DNA from: Acanthornis magna
Lineage: Eukaryota; Chordata; Aves; Passeriformes; Acanthizidae
Direction: 5' to 3'
Assembly (NCBI GenBank): GCA_036785705.1
Contig: JAWUZG010000136.1
Location: forward strand, 1,922,001-1,986,000
Length of the DNA: 64,000 nucleotides
The position numbers were made by a program, and so were the translations under genes. The notes under the pieces were generated by a model, which ran no database searches, had not been told where the DNA came from, and saw only the letters and a program-made list of their open reading frames with translations. Shown here piece by piece: positions 36,201 through 49,700 of this stretch. How positions within the stretch are numbered: position 1 is the first letter of the stretch; each line of letters opens with the position of its first letter.

Positions 36201-39200
36201 GCTGAATTGATTAGAAACTTGATTAAAAGCTGCACAGAGCTTGCTGAGTAGAGAAGCATTATGGCACCTATGGAACATGGATTCCAGAAATGACATAGTA
36301 ATCTGCATAAACCCTCCACATATGTGCTCAGCAGGATGAGACCAAACTGTTCTGTTTAGGGCTTGACTGACTTGGATTTTCACAAATACTTAGAACCATC
36401 TCAGAGGCTGTGAAATGCCTTACTCTGAGCTTGGCTAATGGAACTCTGTCCCCCTCTTCAGTTAAATTGGGATTAATACCTTTTACTGCAGGTAATCACT
36501 TGCAAAGTGTATCCTGCTTCCCTTTTGAAGTAGGAGCAAATAGCATTGAATAATTCTAATTTTAGTGTGAAATATTCCCGTTCTGAACTATCCTGACAGC
36601 TACAGCAACTGAGGCAGAACTGCTTTTCTCTTTTTTTAGACTTGAGGATTCAAGAGGATTCTTGAGAGCTGAAGGACAGGCAGCTGAGAGATACTCAAAA
36701 ATCATTTATTGGTGAGTGTATAAACCCATGCTTATATCACTGAAAGAAGATGGGGAGGTTTTTCATTTGCTAAGGTGTAATTTATACATTAGTATTAACT
36801 TTGAATGAGGGTACTTTGAATAGAAATTGTCCAATAGATACAGATTATATTCTGGAAGTCAACTACTATTTAAATTACCTCCAGTGTCTTTTAATAAAAG
36901 GCAATGCTATTCATCCATCCATCTCTTCCTATTTTCTTTAAATACTTCCTATATCATGAATGCTGTGCCCTTCAGGCATAGCTGAAAGAGAGGACTAAAA
37001 CAAAAATCCCACAACCAAATGCTCTCTCAGAGGGTACAGCTGAAGGCTTGGGGTACAGAACATTGGGGGAAGTTTGTGAGGAAAGTGAATTTTTATCCAG
37101 TAAAACAGAAAGAATCTGAAAAGTTTACCTAAAGCCAAGTAATCACTCAATCCATGACAACAATTCCTGGAACTGTAATTAGCAAATAATATTTATTTTT
37201 GATCCTTTCCCAGAAGTTTATGATGTGGTTATAGATGGTAACCTGATGACAAAATGTGATGACAAATCTGAACAGGGATCAATAGGTGAAAAACATTCAT
37301 AAAATAGAATAGCTAAAGATAAAATGAATTAATTTTCTATAGTAGAGCTGTTCTACTGGTGATTTCTCACTGACAATGACAGAGGGGGATTGGCCTAACG
37401 TTGGCTACGCTGTATGATTTCAATGTTTTAAAGAGAAACTTTATTCATCAAGAAATGATTGCTTTGTGTGCTGTTGTCAGGAACAACAGATTTCTTCAAG
37501 AAACCACGGGTACAGATTGGTACAGATGTTATGAATTGCACCTCCAAGCTCATCTCAGCCTGAATGCATTGACCCTACTGACAAATCCACCCCTTCTTTG
37601 ATGGAATGAGTCTCACAGTTCCAGGACAAAGTTGTTCATTCCCCCTGTTATCTCTTCCTGTCCTGTCATCACTTTGTCCCTAGCCCAAGGGGAGAGGTTT
37701 TCGCTGGCAGGTGAGACTATCTTATTTAAACTCATCTCTGGTTCTCCTAGCTGCTGCTCAGGGATCTTCCTTGAGCCTTGGGTCTTTATGGCTTTTCCCA
37801 CCATTATTACACTCAGAGTCACTCTTGAGTTATTTTGCAAACTGGGCCACTTATGTGCATCTTACCATTTCCTCACATAAAATTTGTACTCCTGACATGA
37901 CTTCTGAGTCTTCCCCTGGCAATGCAGGCAAGTAGGTTCCTTTGTTCAGCTGGTCCTGGGTGTCATGGAAGCACTCCCAGCAGCTCGAGCTTTGTGCCTA
38001 CATGAGCAGGTGAGGCTGTTAAAGTCACTTCTGGGCTGCTTTGTATCAGATTTTCTGAGTTCATCTCAAACATAAAATCAACTCTACCAATCACATGGTT
38101 CTGTACCCTGTGTCAGCCTAGAAACTGGGAATTTTAGCTGATATTTCTAATATCATAGGCCATCATTTCCTTATCACTGAAAGGAAATATTTTTCAGTCC
38201 ATAACTGTTTTCTATATCTTCAACATCATTAACATGTTGTGTGAGGTGGTGTTAGAAATATAATAGATACTTTCTTTAACTTTTATTGTTAGTAAAGTAG
38301 AATGATATCTGATTTTTAGATTTACTTGTCTTTACTTAGGCCTTACTCAAGATCTACTTGTTTGCATGTATTATTCACATACCTTTCCATCAGCTAACCA
38401 AGGACACTAGAAGTTTTGGAACTTGCAAATCTCAGCAAACACCCAGTCAAATTTCTTACTTTTTCACATTTGATGTTAAAAGATGTCCACAGAATCTGGT
38501 GGGGTTATAACCCCCTCCCAGTGCTGAACAAAGTAAAATAATATCACAAGTTTTATCACCTCCAAATTAATTCGTTGACATTTGAAAACCTATCCAAAGA
38601 TCCAGGTCTCTTACATGTTTTCTTGCCTGTCTCAGAGAACAAAATTGTTAATTTCTACCAAAGACACCTTCTCTTTCCCTTCTTTGTTAAGGGTGCAGAG
38701 TAGCCTTGTCGAAATGGGCACATTGGAGGGAGAAGTCACAATTTCATACTAAATGTTTGAAGATATACAGAACTCTGGCAAAAAGCCCTCTCTTATTCCT
38801 TTAATCAATAGTAAACTCAAAACCCAACACTATTTCTTTAAGAACTTTTAATCCACTTCTTGGATATCATTTCACTTCTATCCCAGAAATGCAACCTCAT
38901 GGAAAAGTTGTTTTCCTGTTCCCTCAGTTGCTGTAGAGATTTCAGGTGATCACATACGAACACACAGGTATCCTTAGCTCAGTTATGTGAAACTGCATTA
39001 ACACAATCACTGGCAAAACATCAAAATATTCAAGGAAAAGCACAATAAAAGTAAAACATGGTGAGTGTAAAAACAGAGACGAAGTCACAGAAGCACGAAC
39101 AATTAAATTATGGGTCCTCAAATAACTCTCATAGACAATTATTTTCCTGTATCAAATATCACAGTGCAAACTTGGATGCAAAAGTCTGCATTGAGTTCTT

Positions 39201-40472
39201 CCTGAATAAATCATTAAAAGGATCAGAACTTCTGCACAAGAAACAAAACTAATTTCTAAAGAAAATAGCTTTGTTGAAAGCCCTGTGTTTTCATAAATAT
39301 TTATTTTTCACTCTTCAGTGAGCACAGTATTCAAATGTGAGGAATTCAGAAGATAAGTAAATAGATAGATTTGAATATTCTGATCCATATGGGGATTCCA
39401 CCTCCCCCAATTTAGTAGGCGTTTCATAAGCACCTTCATAACAGGCTGCTGACAACAGTTAACAATTAATTGAATCACAGAAACAGCCACAAAAGATGCT
39501 CACTGTGATATTCACTCAAAGCAGGGATTTATGCATTTCTTGACTTTTGGGGATTCAGTGTCTTCATCTAACAAATACTCATTTTCTTGTTTTGCACTCT
39601 CAATCATCCAAGTTTGCCCTGCTCTGTTCCAAGGAAAAAGTAACTAGCCAAAATGTTTTTGAGATTTTATTACTCTAATGATAGACATTGCTCATTTCTC
39701 TGGGAACACAAACACATAATTTGTTAGAAGTTTATACTCCTGCCCTGATTTCCAGTGTTTCAAACCTACATCAGTACAAAATTCATCATATTCCCCTTAA
39801 AGTCTAATAGGTAAATGAATGAAAAGTAAAATTTTTCTAGGTCCCAAATAGAGCTGTGAAAAATTTGCTGTCCCCCCAATCCAAAGCAAACTACTTTGGA
39901 TACAGAAAACAAAGAACAAAGTAAACCTGGAAGGAGAAATACAATACAGATTGTTCTTTATTGAGCCTTTTATTAGCTGCTTTTATCTAGCAGGTACTTC
40001 TATAGCTAATAATATGCTTTATTTCTGTCTGGTTTCAAAGAGCTGCAGTGCCAATGATCAGTCCTCTTTTGACATGTTAGAATTACAGACAGGTTCAAGT
40101 GTATTTACCTTTAAATTCTGGCAGATTAATGTCACTATAGATTATGGAACTCTGAGTGGTTTCAGCACTGCCCTGCTTTCCTCTTCACATACAAGATTCA
40201 CACTTCAAATATACATTTAGGCAGATGCATTTTAACTTTTATTTAAGAATCTGTGTTTTACTACAAGAAAGCAGCTTGGAACTTGTAGACCTAACAAACC
40301 TGTGGAAGTAAGGTCAGAGGATCTTGAACATATGCTTTCTTTAGGAATTAGTATAGAAAAAGAATTGTTACAACACTGAAAGTTGCAATGGGTGAGCCTG
40401 TGCTTGCCTTTTCCAGATTCCTCATATCAGCTCTAAAAACTGAATCAAATAGGGGCAGAAGTAGAGAGTCAT
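33228..40472. other. Long unique AT-rich stretch, no supported gene
   Basis: No exon with paired splice signals, RNA gene or transposon fragment was recognised in about 7.2 kb. It contains a 12-bp unit repeated three times (34847-34882) and a perfect 14-bp palindrome ggggttataacccc (38501-38514). Open frames, including one of 118 codons at 33897-34253, show no family features. Confidence 0.45.
34847..34882 (+). repeat. Three tandem copies of a 12-bp unit
   Basis: tttctcacaaag, tttcttacaaag and tttcttacaaaa follow each other without spacer. Confidence 0.93.
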
Positions 40473-40592
40473 TTCATAGAATCACAGAATGGTTTGAGTC
40501 TGAAGGGACCTTAAAGATAATCTAGTTCCAACCTGCTCCTCTGGAAGGGACACCTTCCACTGGACCAGATTGCTCAAAGCCTCCCTCACAGC
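40473..40592 (-). mobile_element. CR1 LINE 3' end
   Basis: On the plus strand: TCATAGAATCACAGAATGG, GAAGGGACCTTAAAGATAAT, CTAGTTCCAACCTGCTCC, GGACACCTTCCACTGGACC and GATTGCTCAAAGCC. The best-preserved CR1 3' end of the window in this orientation; 5' truncated after about 120 bp. Confidence 0.95.
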
Positions 40593-43354
40593 TTTTTTTA
40601 AATTTTATTTTTCTTATGAGCAACTCTTGCAGGAATTTAGCAACATCAAACAACCTGACACTACAGCTTATCACAGATCTGCACCAGCCCTGGGGAGGAG
40701 ATGCATGGCACAGAGAATCTGGAACACCTAAACCACCAGCAGCTGAGACATACCTATAATATTCCTTCTATTTGCTGTGCACTTCTATCAGAAACTGAAT
40801 TAAATCTCATTTGAGCACCTTCACAAAAGGAACAGATCCACTGACAACAATCAGGGCTTGCCAACAAGTTGGTGATTAAGAAATAAGCCCAAAGCCATGA
40901 GGCAGGTCTGAGATCAAATCAGAAACACAGGCAAGCAGGGTCAGATCAGCACAAAGTAAAGCACACACAGCAGAGCTCAAATAAACACTGGAACCAAGTG
41001 CTGAGCTCAAATTCCGTGCCTGGCCAGAGGGAGCTGAGGATGTGTGGAGGTGTCAGCCGAGGCTGCCCAGGGCACTCAGAGCCTGGTGCTGTACTCAGAG
41101 CTCTGGCAGCACTGTCTAAAGACATCTGTGTGACAGATTTCAGCCTTGAGGCAGGACCAGTGAAACCAAAGAGACTTTTCAGGTTGTATAATCGAGTGTT
41201 ATCAGGAAGCTATGTAATGCCTCACCTTTCCTCCAGCTTTTCTAGGAGCCACTGTCCTTTTAAGAGACTCTACCCTTCAGTGTGTTTGACTTCTGAAATG
41301 ATAGCCCAATTATCTGGGGAAAGGCTGAAGTAGGATCCTAATTATGAAAAGGTGGTTCTGAACTGTGAATAGTTTTGTGTGAAGCCATGAGGTTTATTAG
41401 TAAAGTTTTGCAACAGCTGCTCTATGAATGACTGTGGCAAGAGATGTGTGGAAACAGATCCCTGGCTGTGTGCAACAGTGGAATTCTAAGCGTTTGTTGC
41501 TCTTTCTAAAGGATTTAAAATTATGCATCAGTGTGTGAAGCTCTTGCTGCTTTGCTTACTTCTCTTTGCCCAAAATGGGGCTCCTTTCTTCAAGAGAGCT
41601 TGGTGAATATTCCTAAATTATAGGATTTTATTGCCTTGACGTTGATTACTTTGCTTTGGTAGTCACTTAACACTTGTATTGCTGCAGTGAATCTGTGCTC
41701 TGTGCATATTGGTGTAACATTTCTGAAATTACTCATTCTTACATGAACAATAACAAGAAACCTTTTCAGAATGGGGTTTGTCCTAAAACTCAGTGTAGTT
41801 CTGACTGACAGGTAGAATGAGGTGCTAGAATGGACCTGCTTTAAATGCCTCGGTACTTCCTGGGACTTAAATACAAACACCATTTAAAAATGCTGTGGAA
41901 AAACATGTAGTATTGATTTAGCTGGTATTGCCATCAGCTGCTCTTATTCCTGATTCAGTTTCACAGAGGAAATGCTCATTCAAATATCTCATCTATCCTG
42001 AATAAGTGTTTCTGTTTCTGGACATCGCTGAGGAAAATGGTGAGAAACAAAGATGTGGGAAAAGATCGCTGCAGACCGGTGGTTGTAGTGGAAAAATGGG
42101 TGACATCTGTCTTGTTTCTATCCCTGGGGAGACACATACTGCTTTTGTAACCTTTTATTTGCAGTAGAAACAGCTCAGTGAAGATCCTTATCCCAAGATA
42201 CTCATCTAAGAGACAGGATGAGCATCTTATGTGCCAGATCTGAAATCACCAGAAAGTGGAATTGAAGGGTAATCCCCCGAAAGGTGAATCCCACTCCATG
42301 AGGTTATGACTAAACTGAATGTACACAGGTTTCTCCACCAGCAATATTTCCTTGGGTTGTATATTTAAATCAATTTAGTTTTATGCAGTTTCCGTGTGAA
42401 GTTGTGTATTTCTCCTCTGAAAACAGAGTATCCATATGTTCTGATGATTTTTGCCGATATATGCTTGTCTGATAAGAGCTTATCTGTCCTGTTTGGTGCA
42501 CAATCCTCAAAGCTTTTCAGGCCAGGACCTTAGGGGTTTGAAAAGAAATAGGATGATGTATTGCTTAGCTAGGAATTAAGCTATGAACTTAACTGTATTT
42601 TTATTATTTTTTAAAAAATCAATCTAGGTGGTCCTTGCTGCTGCTTTTTTGTCTTCTGCCACTATTTCTCTCTGTCTGCTAAATCAACCTTTTATTTTTA
42701 TTAAATATAGAATTAAATAAATTTATTCTTTTAAATAAGTTCTCAGGGCAAATTCTGATCCACTGTGATAGTGTAAATCTGTGATAGTGGCAGGGGAAGC
42801 TTCAGCCCTAAATAACTGGAATCCTATTAAAAGCAAGAAGCTTTGCAGTGGGGCTGTGAGGGATAAGGGATTTTCAGGAGTCCTCCACACAGGTCTATGT
42901 GCTCACTAAGTGTGTCAGGGAAAGGCAGAACAGTCGTGGATTCCATTGAAAAGAAATTGGCCTGAGACCAAGCTGAAATGAAAGAAATTTGCACCTGCAA
43001 AGACAGTGCTCAGGTGGAATGAATCATTTTTATTTCTATTCTGCCGCTTCTTTAGTTTCTTCCACTTAAGAAAGTCTTATACTTGTTTTTGCTCTCACAC
43101 TATTTTTTTTCCAAGTCTGTTCATGATGATTTTTATGTACTTTTTAAGATGAAATGTTCTAGTTAGTCTTGCGTCAAAGTCCTGGCTCCCTAGGATCCTG
43201 TAGAAGAGAATAAAGTAGTAAGTGCATGAGACAGAGTAATAAGTCTTGGGAGGGCTAAACCTGTAAAAAATGGGCATAGCAATGTCTGTACAGAGATTCA
43301 TACAGCCTGGGAAATGAGGAACTAGATCTCCTGTATGTAGAATGGGATTGTTCA
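40593..43354. other. Unique DNA, no supported gene
   Basis: Somewhat more GC-rich near 40990-41170, where a 111-codon frame (40998-41333) starts from a non-ATG codon and shows no recognised domain. Confidence 0.45.
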
Positions 43355-43355
43355 G

Positions 43356-43422
43356 GGAATCACGGAGCCAGTAAGGTCAGAAAACACCTCCAGGATCAAG
43401 TCCAACCTTCAGGACTCAGGTC
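43356..43422 (-). mobile_element. Degraded CR1 LINE 3' end
   Basis: GGAATCACGGAGCC, TAAGGTCAGAAAACACCTCC and ATCAAGTCCAACC follow the CR1 3' end in reverse orientation with several changes. Confidence 0.65.
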
Positions 43423-46305
43423 TAGGCATCTGTGGTAAATGTATGAGGTGATCCCTGGTGTCTATGAACTCAGACTAGGAGGCACCATGAGCATTATGAT
43501 ACCTCCATCTGCTCATAAAGGATTAATTTTTCTTCAGAAAGTTTCCTCCCCTGAACTTTTGCACTAGATATGCATTACTTCTTCTATCTTTTGTAGATGT
43601 TCATTCGCTGTTGCTTATATTTATTTATACTGAAGTAAATAATAAGAGTTTGTAAGCTGTGTTAAGGACAATTAATCTGTCCTTTGAAGTAAAGTCAGTG
43701 GATCAAGATGAAGAGCTAAGATATCTTGCCTGTTTTTCCTGATTATTTTATCAAATATGCGTAACTTAAGAAACAAAATGGAACCACCAATGTTCACTGC
43801 ACCTTTGTGTAGTTATCCAATTCACATTACTTGTCTTTCTGAACCTTTAAAAGATAACTCGGTATAAACATATGGCCCTTGTACACAGACACTTGAGACA
43901 GTTCAGAAGGCAGTAGTTCACTTTATTAATCTTTAAAAATCAACAAATTAAATCCAGACTAGTAAAAGAGTTATGCAGATGTTCTTGACATGACAACGGA
44001 GTCCAACTGATTAGTGGTGCAATCAAGGACACTAAAAGGCTTCTAAGAGCTCAGCTTTGTGCTGGCTGGGGATAAAATATCAACTTTTATATGCTACTAA
44101 TCTTTAGTGTTAGAAAAAAGTAATGCTCTCAGGAAATGTTCACATGTGACCTTTTTCTCGTGTTGCATTCATTCAAATACTAATACTTAAGTTATTAGCC
44201 TGAGATACCTTTAGGAAAATATCCTTGGGCTGAATGGAACAGCCCTCTCAGGGAAGGTTATATCTACATCTGCTGTACTAAATTCATGTTTCTGATGATT
44301 ATCAGCCAAAGAAGCTGAGTACAGATTATTGTTTTAACCAAAAAATGGCAACTGTAGGCTGCAGCAGAGTTCCTAGCCAGAAGGAGTGCTAGCAGCTGTA
44401 GTTTATTTTGTGCTCTGGTCACGTTTTTCTTTAGTCTTGGAAAACAGAAGATAACATGTATCTTCTCTCTCCCAGTGTTTAGCAACTATAATTCAGATAT
44501 TTTACTAATGGTATTTATTGGTATATTTTCCTAAAAGGAATAAAAATCATACCCATTTCAACTTCTGTCCTTGGTGTTTGACTGTGAAACCTCATATGAC
44601 CATCAGCACAGCAGTCCTTTCCAAAAATCAGTAAAATCTGTGGTAATTCTTTTGAATGTTCACGGTTTGAATGCTCATCTCTGTCGTCTTTGAACAATGG
44701 TCAGTGTTGGAAACAAAAGGTGTCCTTATTGTCCTTTACTAAAACTGGAAAGTAAGGATAGTCACTCTTGCTGCTGTAGAGAGTACTCAGATCACCTCTC
44801 TGAAACATTTTGGGCTAAAAATATGAGAGAAGGTGACGGCTCCTTCTTTTATAAAAGCAAGATCTCACCATTTATGCTTGAGCATCTTTGGGAAGGCTGA
44901 AGATGCAGTAATCTGCCTGAAAGTAGGTTTCTGTAGTCTCCCTAATATTTGAAAAAAAGAAGAAAAAAAGAAAAAAGAAAGAAAAAAAACGGGGAAAAAA
45001 GAGAAGAAAGCACTGGATAAACATTAGCTGAAGATACAAAACTGGGAATCGGTATATTTGAACGACTTTGAGCAAAGAGAGAAGATTCATAAGGAGGGTG
45101 AAACACCCCACCTGAATCTGTGAGAGATCACAGCACAAATGAAAAGTGATGCAAGTGGCTTGTAATCTTTCTATGCACTGTTTAATGTCTATTCATTTAA
45201 GAGAATTTTCAATTTTGTGAACATATAGTGAACATCACTGGTGATGCAGATTCAAGTCTAAGGATACCGCAGTTTACAGTTTTCTCTATGACTTTTGTTT
45301 AGGGAGTGGATCATAATTTAACATGTCTGTTAATTCTCTCTGTCATCATCCCAAGCATTAATATTCTACAATATTCTATGAGAGTGGCACAAAGTTCTCA
45401 TCCACTTTTGCTAGAGATATTTTGTATTGCAGCTGTTGTGCTTGCAGAACCAGCAATATCATTCATCCACAATGTAGTTTGTCTTCCTGTCTACAAAAAT
45501 TGTTATATTTATCCTGCATTTTCATACGTTTCAAATTTAGAGAGGATGGAAATCAACTGTAATCACACCATAAGATATGTGGTAAAGTAAGATCCATAGA
45601 TGTGCATTAGTTTGCGATGTGTTTCATTTTCACAAGGTGATATTTGAGAGTGACGACACTTAAATGTTGCCCAAATTAGGACAGCTATGCCACATCCTTA
45701 GAGGTTTCAGCAGCATATCATTGCTTAATCCAAATAAAAGTGACAGAATTAATGTTATTGTTATGAAATGTGATGCCAGGAGACTTACAGTAAAACCTAA
45801 CAATTCCCTGACTCTTCTAGGTGAAATAAAAGCAAAAAAACCTTTATGGATGATGATTAAATGAAAGATGTGGATTCAAAACAGTGTAATGTTATGCTGG
45901 TCATTAAAGTGAACTGCTGTTTTCCTTTCATTTTTATGACAGAATTGAAGAGAAAAGCACTTAAAAAGCACTGATCTTACAGGATGAAAGAGTAAAGTAT
46001 GGTCCTTTGTAAGTGGCAATTTGTAGAAGTGCTGAGTTCATGGATGTACAGGGAGTGGGATTTATTTAATCTGATTTTAGACATCCAGAATGAGATGTAT
46101 ATGAGTAAGCTAGTAACTTCCGTAACCAATGGAGAGAAATAGACACTTTATGGAAAGAGTTTCAGTGTGTTATTCTCTTCAGGAAAACATTCCCTACATT
46201 AGGGAATCAGTGTACTTTTCAGGAATGTGCCTGCTGTGCAGACAGGCGCTCAAAGGCAGTCTGTGGTGTGGGGCTTGTTCTGCTCTGGCACGCTGATAGA
46301 ACACA
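43423..46305. other. Unique DNA with one purine tract
   Basis: Apart from the purine tract at 44951-45010, no feature could be supported. The frame at 45306-45590 is open by chance as far as can be seen. Confidence 0.45.
44951..45010 (+). repeat. 60-nt polypurine tract
   Basis: Only A and G on the plus strand except one C at 44990. Its complement explains the poly-Phe stretch in the minus-strand frame. Confidence 0.93.
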
Positions 46306-46350
46306 ATCATAGGAAGGTTTAAGTAAAAGGGACTTTTCAGAGAAGGACTG
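46306..46350 (-). mobile_element. Possible CR1 3' end remnant
   Basis: AATCATAGGAAGGTTTAAG followed by AAAGGGACTTTTCAGAG resembles the start of a reversed CR1 3' end. Short and diverged. Confidence 0.3.
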
Positions 46351-46370
46351 ACTAAGTTATATCAATTTAC

Positions 46371-46690
46371 TCAGGGTCTTACCAAGTCAAATCTGAAAAT
46401 ATTCAAGGATAGAGGTTCCACAAGCCCTTGGGATAATTTAATCCTTAACCACCAGCACGCCAGAGGCTCTTTTCCATTAGGTCCAATCAGAATTTCCCTT
46501 TTTGTGACTTTTCTGGTGCCTGACTCTTTAGGTTCTGGTCTCTCCTCAGCACCACTGTCTTCATCATACTTGTCCTGTGCTTCTTCCAGCACAGAATGTC
46601 TGCCAATGACAACTCATTTAAAGAGATGTCCAGGCTTCTTGTTTGCTGCAATCAGGATGCATTTTCTGGATCTATTTCCCACGAGTCCTT
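46371..46690 (-). pseudogene. Decayed reading frame of unknown origin
   Basis: On the minus strand, one frame from about 46690 down to the stop at 46371 reads as normal-looking protein broken by one internal TGA (near 46614). The part after the break (46592 onward) contains DKYDEDSGAEERPEPKESG and then KREILIGPNGKEPL; the part before it contains GNRSRKCILIAANKKPG. The charged, Glu/Lys/Pro-rich composition is unlike the hydrophobic or low-complexity frames typical of this window, and the nucleotide composition is locally less AT-rich. I could not assign it to a family. It may be an old processed pseudogene, a piece of a retroelement, or chance. No poly(A) tail or target duplication was identified. 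Confidence 0.25.
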
Positions 46691-46739
46691 TAGGAGCTTG
46701 GGAGCTTTCTTGTTCCCATCACTGTGAACTGTGAAGTTC

Positions 46740-49700
46740 ATCCCTCTTTGTGTATGCTATTCCAAGTGATACCCAGCTACGTGAGGCCTGGCTTTTCTGT
46801 GCCAAATACGTCAGTGCATCTGGTTATTCCATATTCCAGCATGGTACAGCCTATTCCAGTAGTAGCATTAATCAACTTTTATGTTCCAGACATTTGTTTT
46901 GAGATGTTCAGGTTTGTATCAGTTGATGAGCAGCTGCAGAGTACAAAAGATGTGTGTATTCACACACCTTGGATGTGAAATTTCCTTCTGTGTGTAGAAT
47001 CCCTTTCCAAAGTCGCTGCTCCATAGAACTGATCATTTGGTATTCTTGGTTTATTATTAAAAAATTGTTGATCTTATGGATAGCCCTCAAATTCACTGAG
47101 AGTTGTTTTCAGGTCTGTGGCTAAATCCTCGATTTTTTGTTGCATTGGCTGACCATTACCTTTGATCCTTCCAGTTAATTTTTCACCTCATTACCCAAGA
47201 CAGTGGTGTTTCTCTGATGGCATTAATGCAAATGTTCTTGTTTTGCCTATACTGGCTGAAGCAGCTGTTTACTTTTGTATTTAAAATCTTTGTATAGTTA
47301 CTCTAGGAATCTTAATTTTTTGCTGATGGTAGATTGAAACTTTCAGTGTTGTAAAATTATGCTCTTCTCATGACCAGAAGCAGAAAAAAAAATCACTTAG
47401 GAAGCCTGACATCGGCATTGAAGCAGTTCATGGCTTTGGAAATTTTATTGCATCCTTGAGTTTTACAGAACCTGGGTGAATATTAATTGACAGTAAGACT
47501 GAAGAATATTCAAATAGATGGATATTTGTCCTACTGTATGGAAGACTTGTGAAGATCAAATGTCTCTACTATATACACTCCATTTTCTCAAAGTATGTGG
47601 TTGCTGTTTGATTCCATCTGTATATCTCCCTATTTTTTCCTACACTTTATTATTCTGAACTAGTGATCTTAATAAAAGAAAGTGAAATAACTGTTACACT
47701 CTTGATTATAATTCAGTTGTGATGATTTGCCCCTTAAAATAAGATGGCACTAAAAGTTTACAAATGACATTTCCTGTTTGAGATGAGCACCAGCTGTATA
47801 GTTTGGACATGGATTTCAAGCCACAAAGATGTTCAAAGCTGTGGGTTTAGTTTTCGTGTCTATCATCACTCTATATTTAGAGATGCCTCTCTAAAGCATG
47901 TTTTCTCTTTTGTAAATTGCATCCTATTTCTGTCCCCTACACCCCCCTCATTCTGTACAATTAACTGTATTTTAATCTGGCTGTGTGATGTGTTCTGTTC
48001 CGAACAGGGACCATCATTTATTATAGATATTTTCTGCAGTGTCTGGAAATTAGATAATTATTCTCACCAAGCTTTCCAAAAGGAGTCAAGTCGGCTTCTG
48101 CTCAGCAGTGTATGCATTCTGAGTAATTCAGCACTGTCCAAATAATTATCTCTCTTTTGAGTTCTGAGGCAGTAGAACAATAGCTAAAAGAAACAGTGAA
48201 CTTCTTTTCTCAGAAAAGCAATCCATAAAGATGCAGGCTAAAATCTGACGTGGTTTTTCTGATGAGTCTCACAAGATAAGCAGGCTCTGGATCCAGCACT
48301 GAAAAGGGGGATTGGTAATCCAGACTCCCAACTCCTTGCAAAACTTTGGAGCAATGTATGGAGACCTGGCACTCCTAGGCTCTTGGAAATCAGAACAATA
48401 ATTTCTGCTTTTTGAACTGAATTGTTGCTGAAAATCCCACACTCTAAATAAGCAGACGTCATTCAGAACCAGCAGTTATTTCTAAATTTGGTGTTAAACT
48501 TCAGTGCAGGGTCAATCATCCATTTCCTGTTTTGTGTTTCTCTACTAGCATCTCCATGCATAATTCTACCTAATGGTCCTTTTAACTGAATCCCTCATAA
48601 AAATTCACCCATGGCATTCCTTTTTTTTTTTTTTTTTTCTGTCAGGAAAGATTTTCTGTGTGCTTTTTATTTTTTTGTTTCATTTTTATTTTCTTCTCTT
48701 TCTAATGGGCAGTATTGCCATTACAGTAATTTCAGTGTAGGGTAGGGACTCTGTGACTCTCAATTTAACCCTGACTTCAGATTCCATTTCCACTGCTTGT
48801 GGTTACAAAAGGTTTACCAAAGCAAAATAATCCATGCCTTTGTAACATCTCACTGAATTAAAAATATCAGAGTATGCTATGACACAGACATGGTTATTTA
48901 GAAATAGAATTACATTCTGGAAGTATCCATTAATTTCTTACATACTCTTCCTTTCCTCCTAGAACGTCTTTACTATGCTTGTCTCAGTTGGGAAGTGATG
49001 TCTTGGCAAAAATTCTGACCTTATCATTGCTCATTAGAGACATGCTCAAGAGGAGGACAGTTCAGAAATTAATGCCAAAACCTCTGATCGACCATTGTTT
49101 TCAAGTTTTTGAAAAATCAAAGAAATAGAACTTTCTGACTCTGAGAGTCCGTATCTCAAGAGATAACTTCAGTGCTGCACAAGGATAGGTATAGCTTGTC
49201 ACACCTGCATTTTTGAAAGAGTCTCTGAAAAGTTATTGTGGTGGAGGGGCTGAGCCAGTCAGGCTGCTGTGTTCCAAACTGATGGAGATGCCTGTACTTG
49301 AAAGAAAACAAAACTCAACTCTTCTCTTGCCTTGCTATTAACACAGTTCAGAGCTGTAGCTGAAGGGAAACAAGAAATCACCTCAGATGATAAAGACATA
49401 TTTCCAAGCTTATGCATAGTAATATTAACCTTATTTTCCTGTAAACATTGAAGAGAATATACCAGAATAATACATAAACATCACATTCACAGGATGCTTT
49501 CAGTCTCGTCTCTAGTAAAAAGCTGTCTTAAGCACAATGTGGAGGTGTAATATTTTTTCTGTTTTTCTGAACTCTGGATTGGATGGCTCTGCTTTGAATA
49601 TAAGAATGAGGTGTATTATGAAAATTCAAATTTGGTCCAAGTTAATGAAGAGTGTTATAAATCAGAAGGCTTTTAAAGAAATGTGCTTAGCTTACATAAA

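Noticed and set aside
38501..38514. Perfect 14-bp palindrome ggggttataacccc
   Set aside because: No extension, partner site or gene nearby; expected occasionally by chance in 64 kb.
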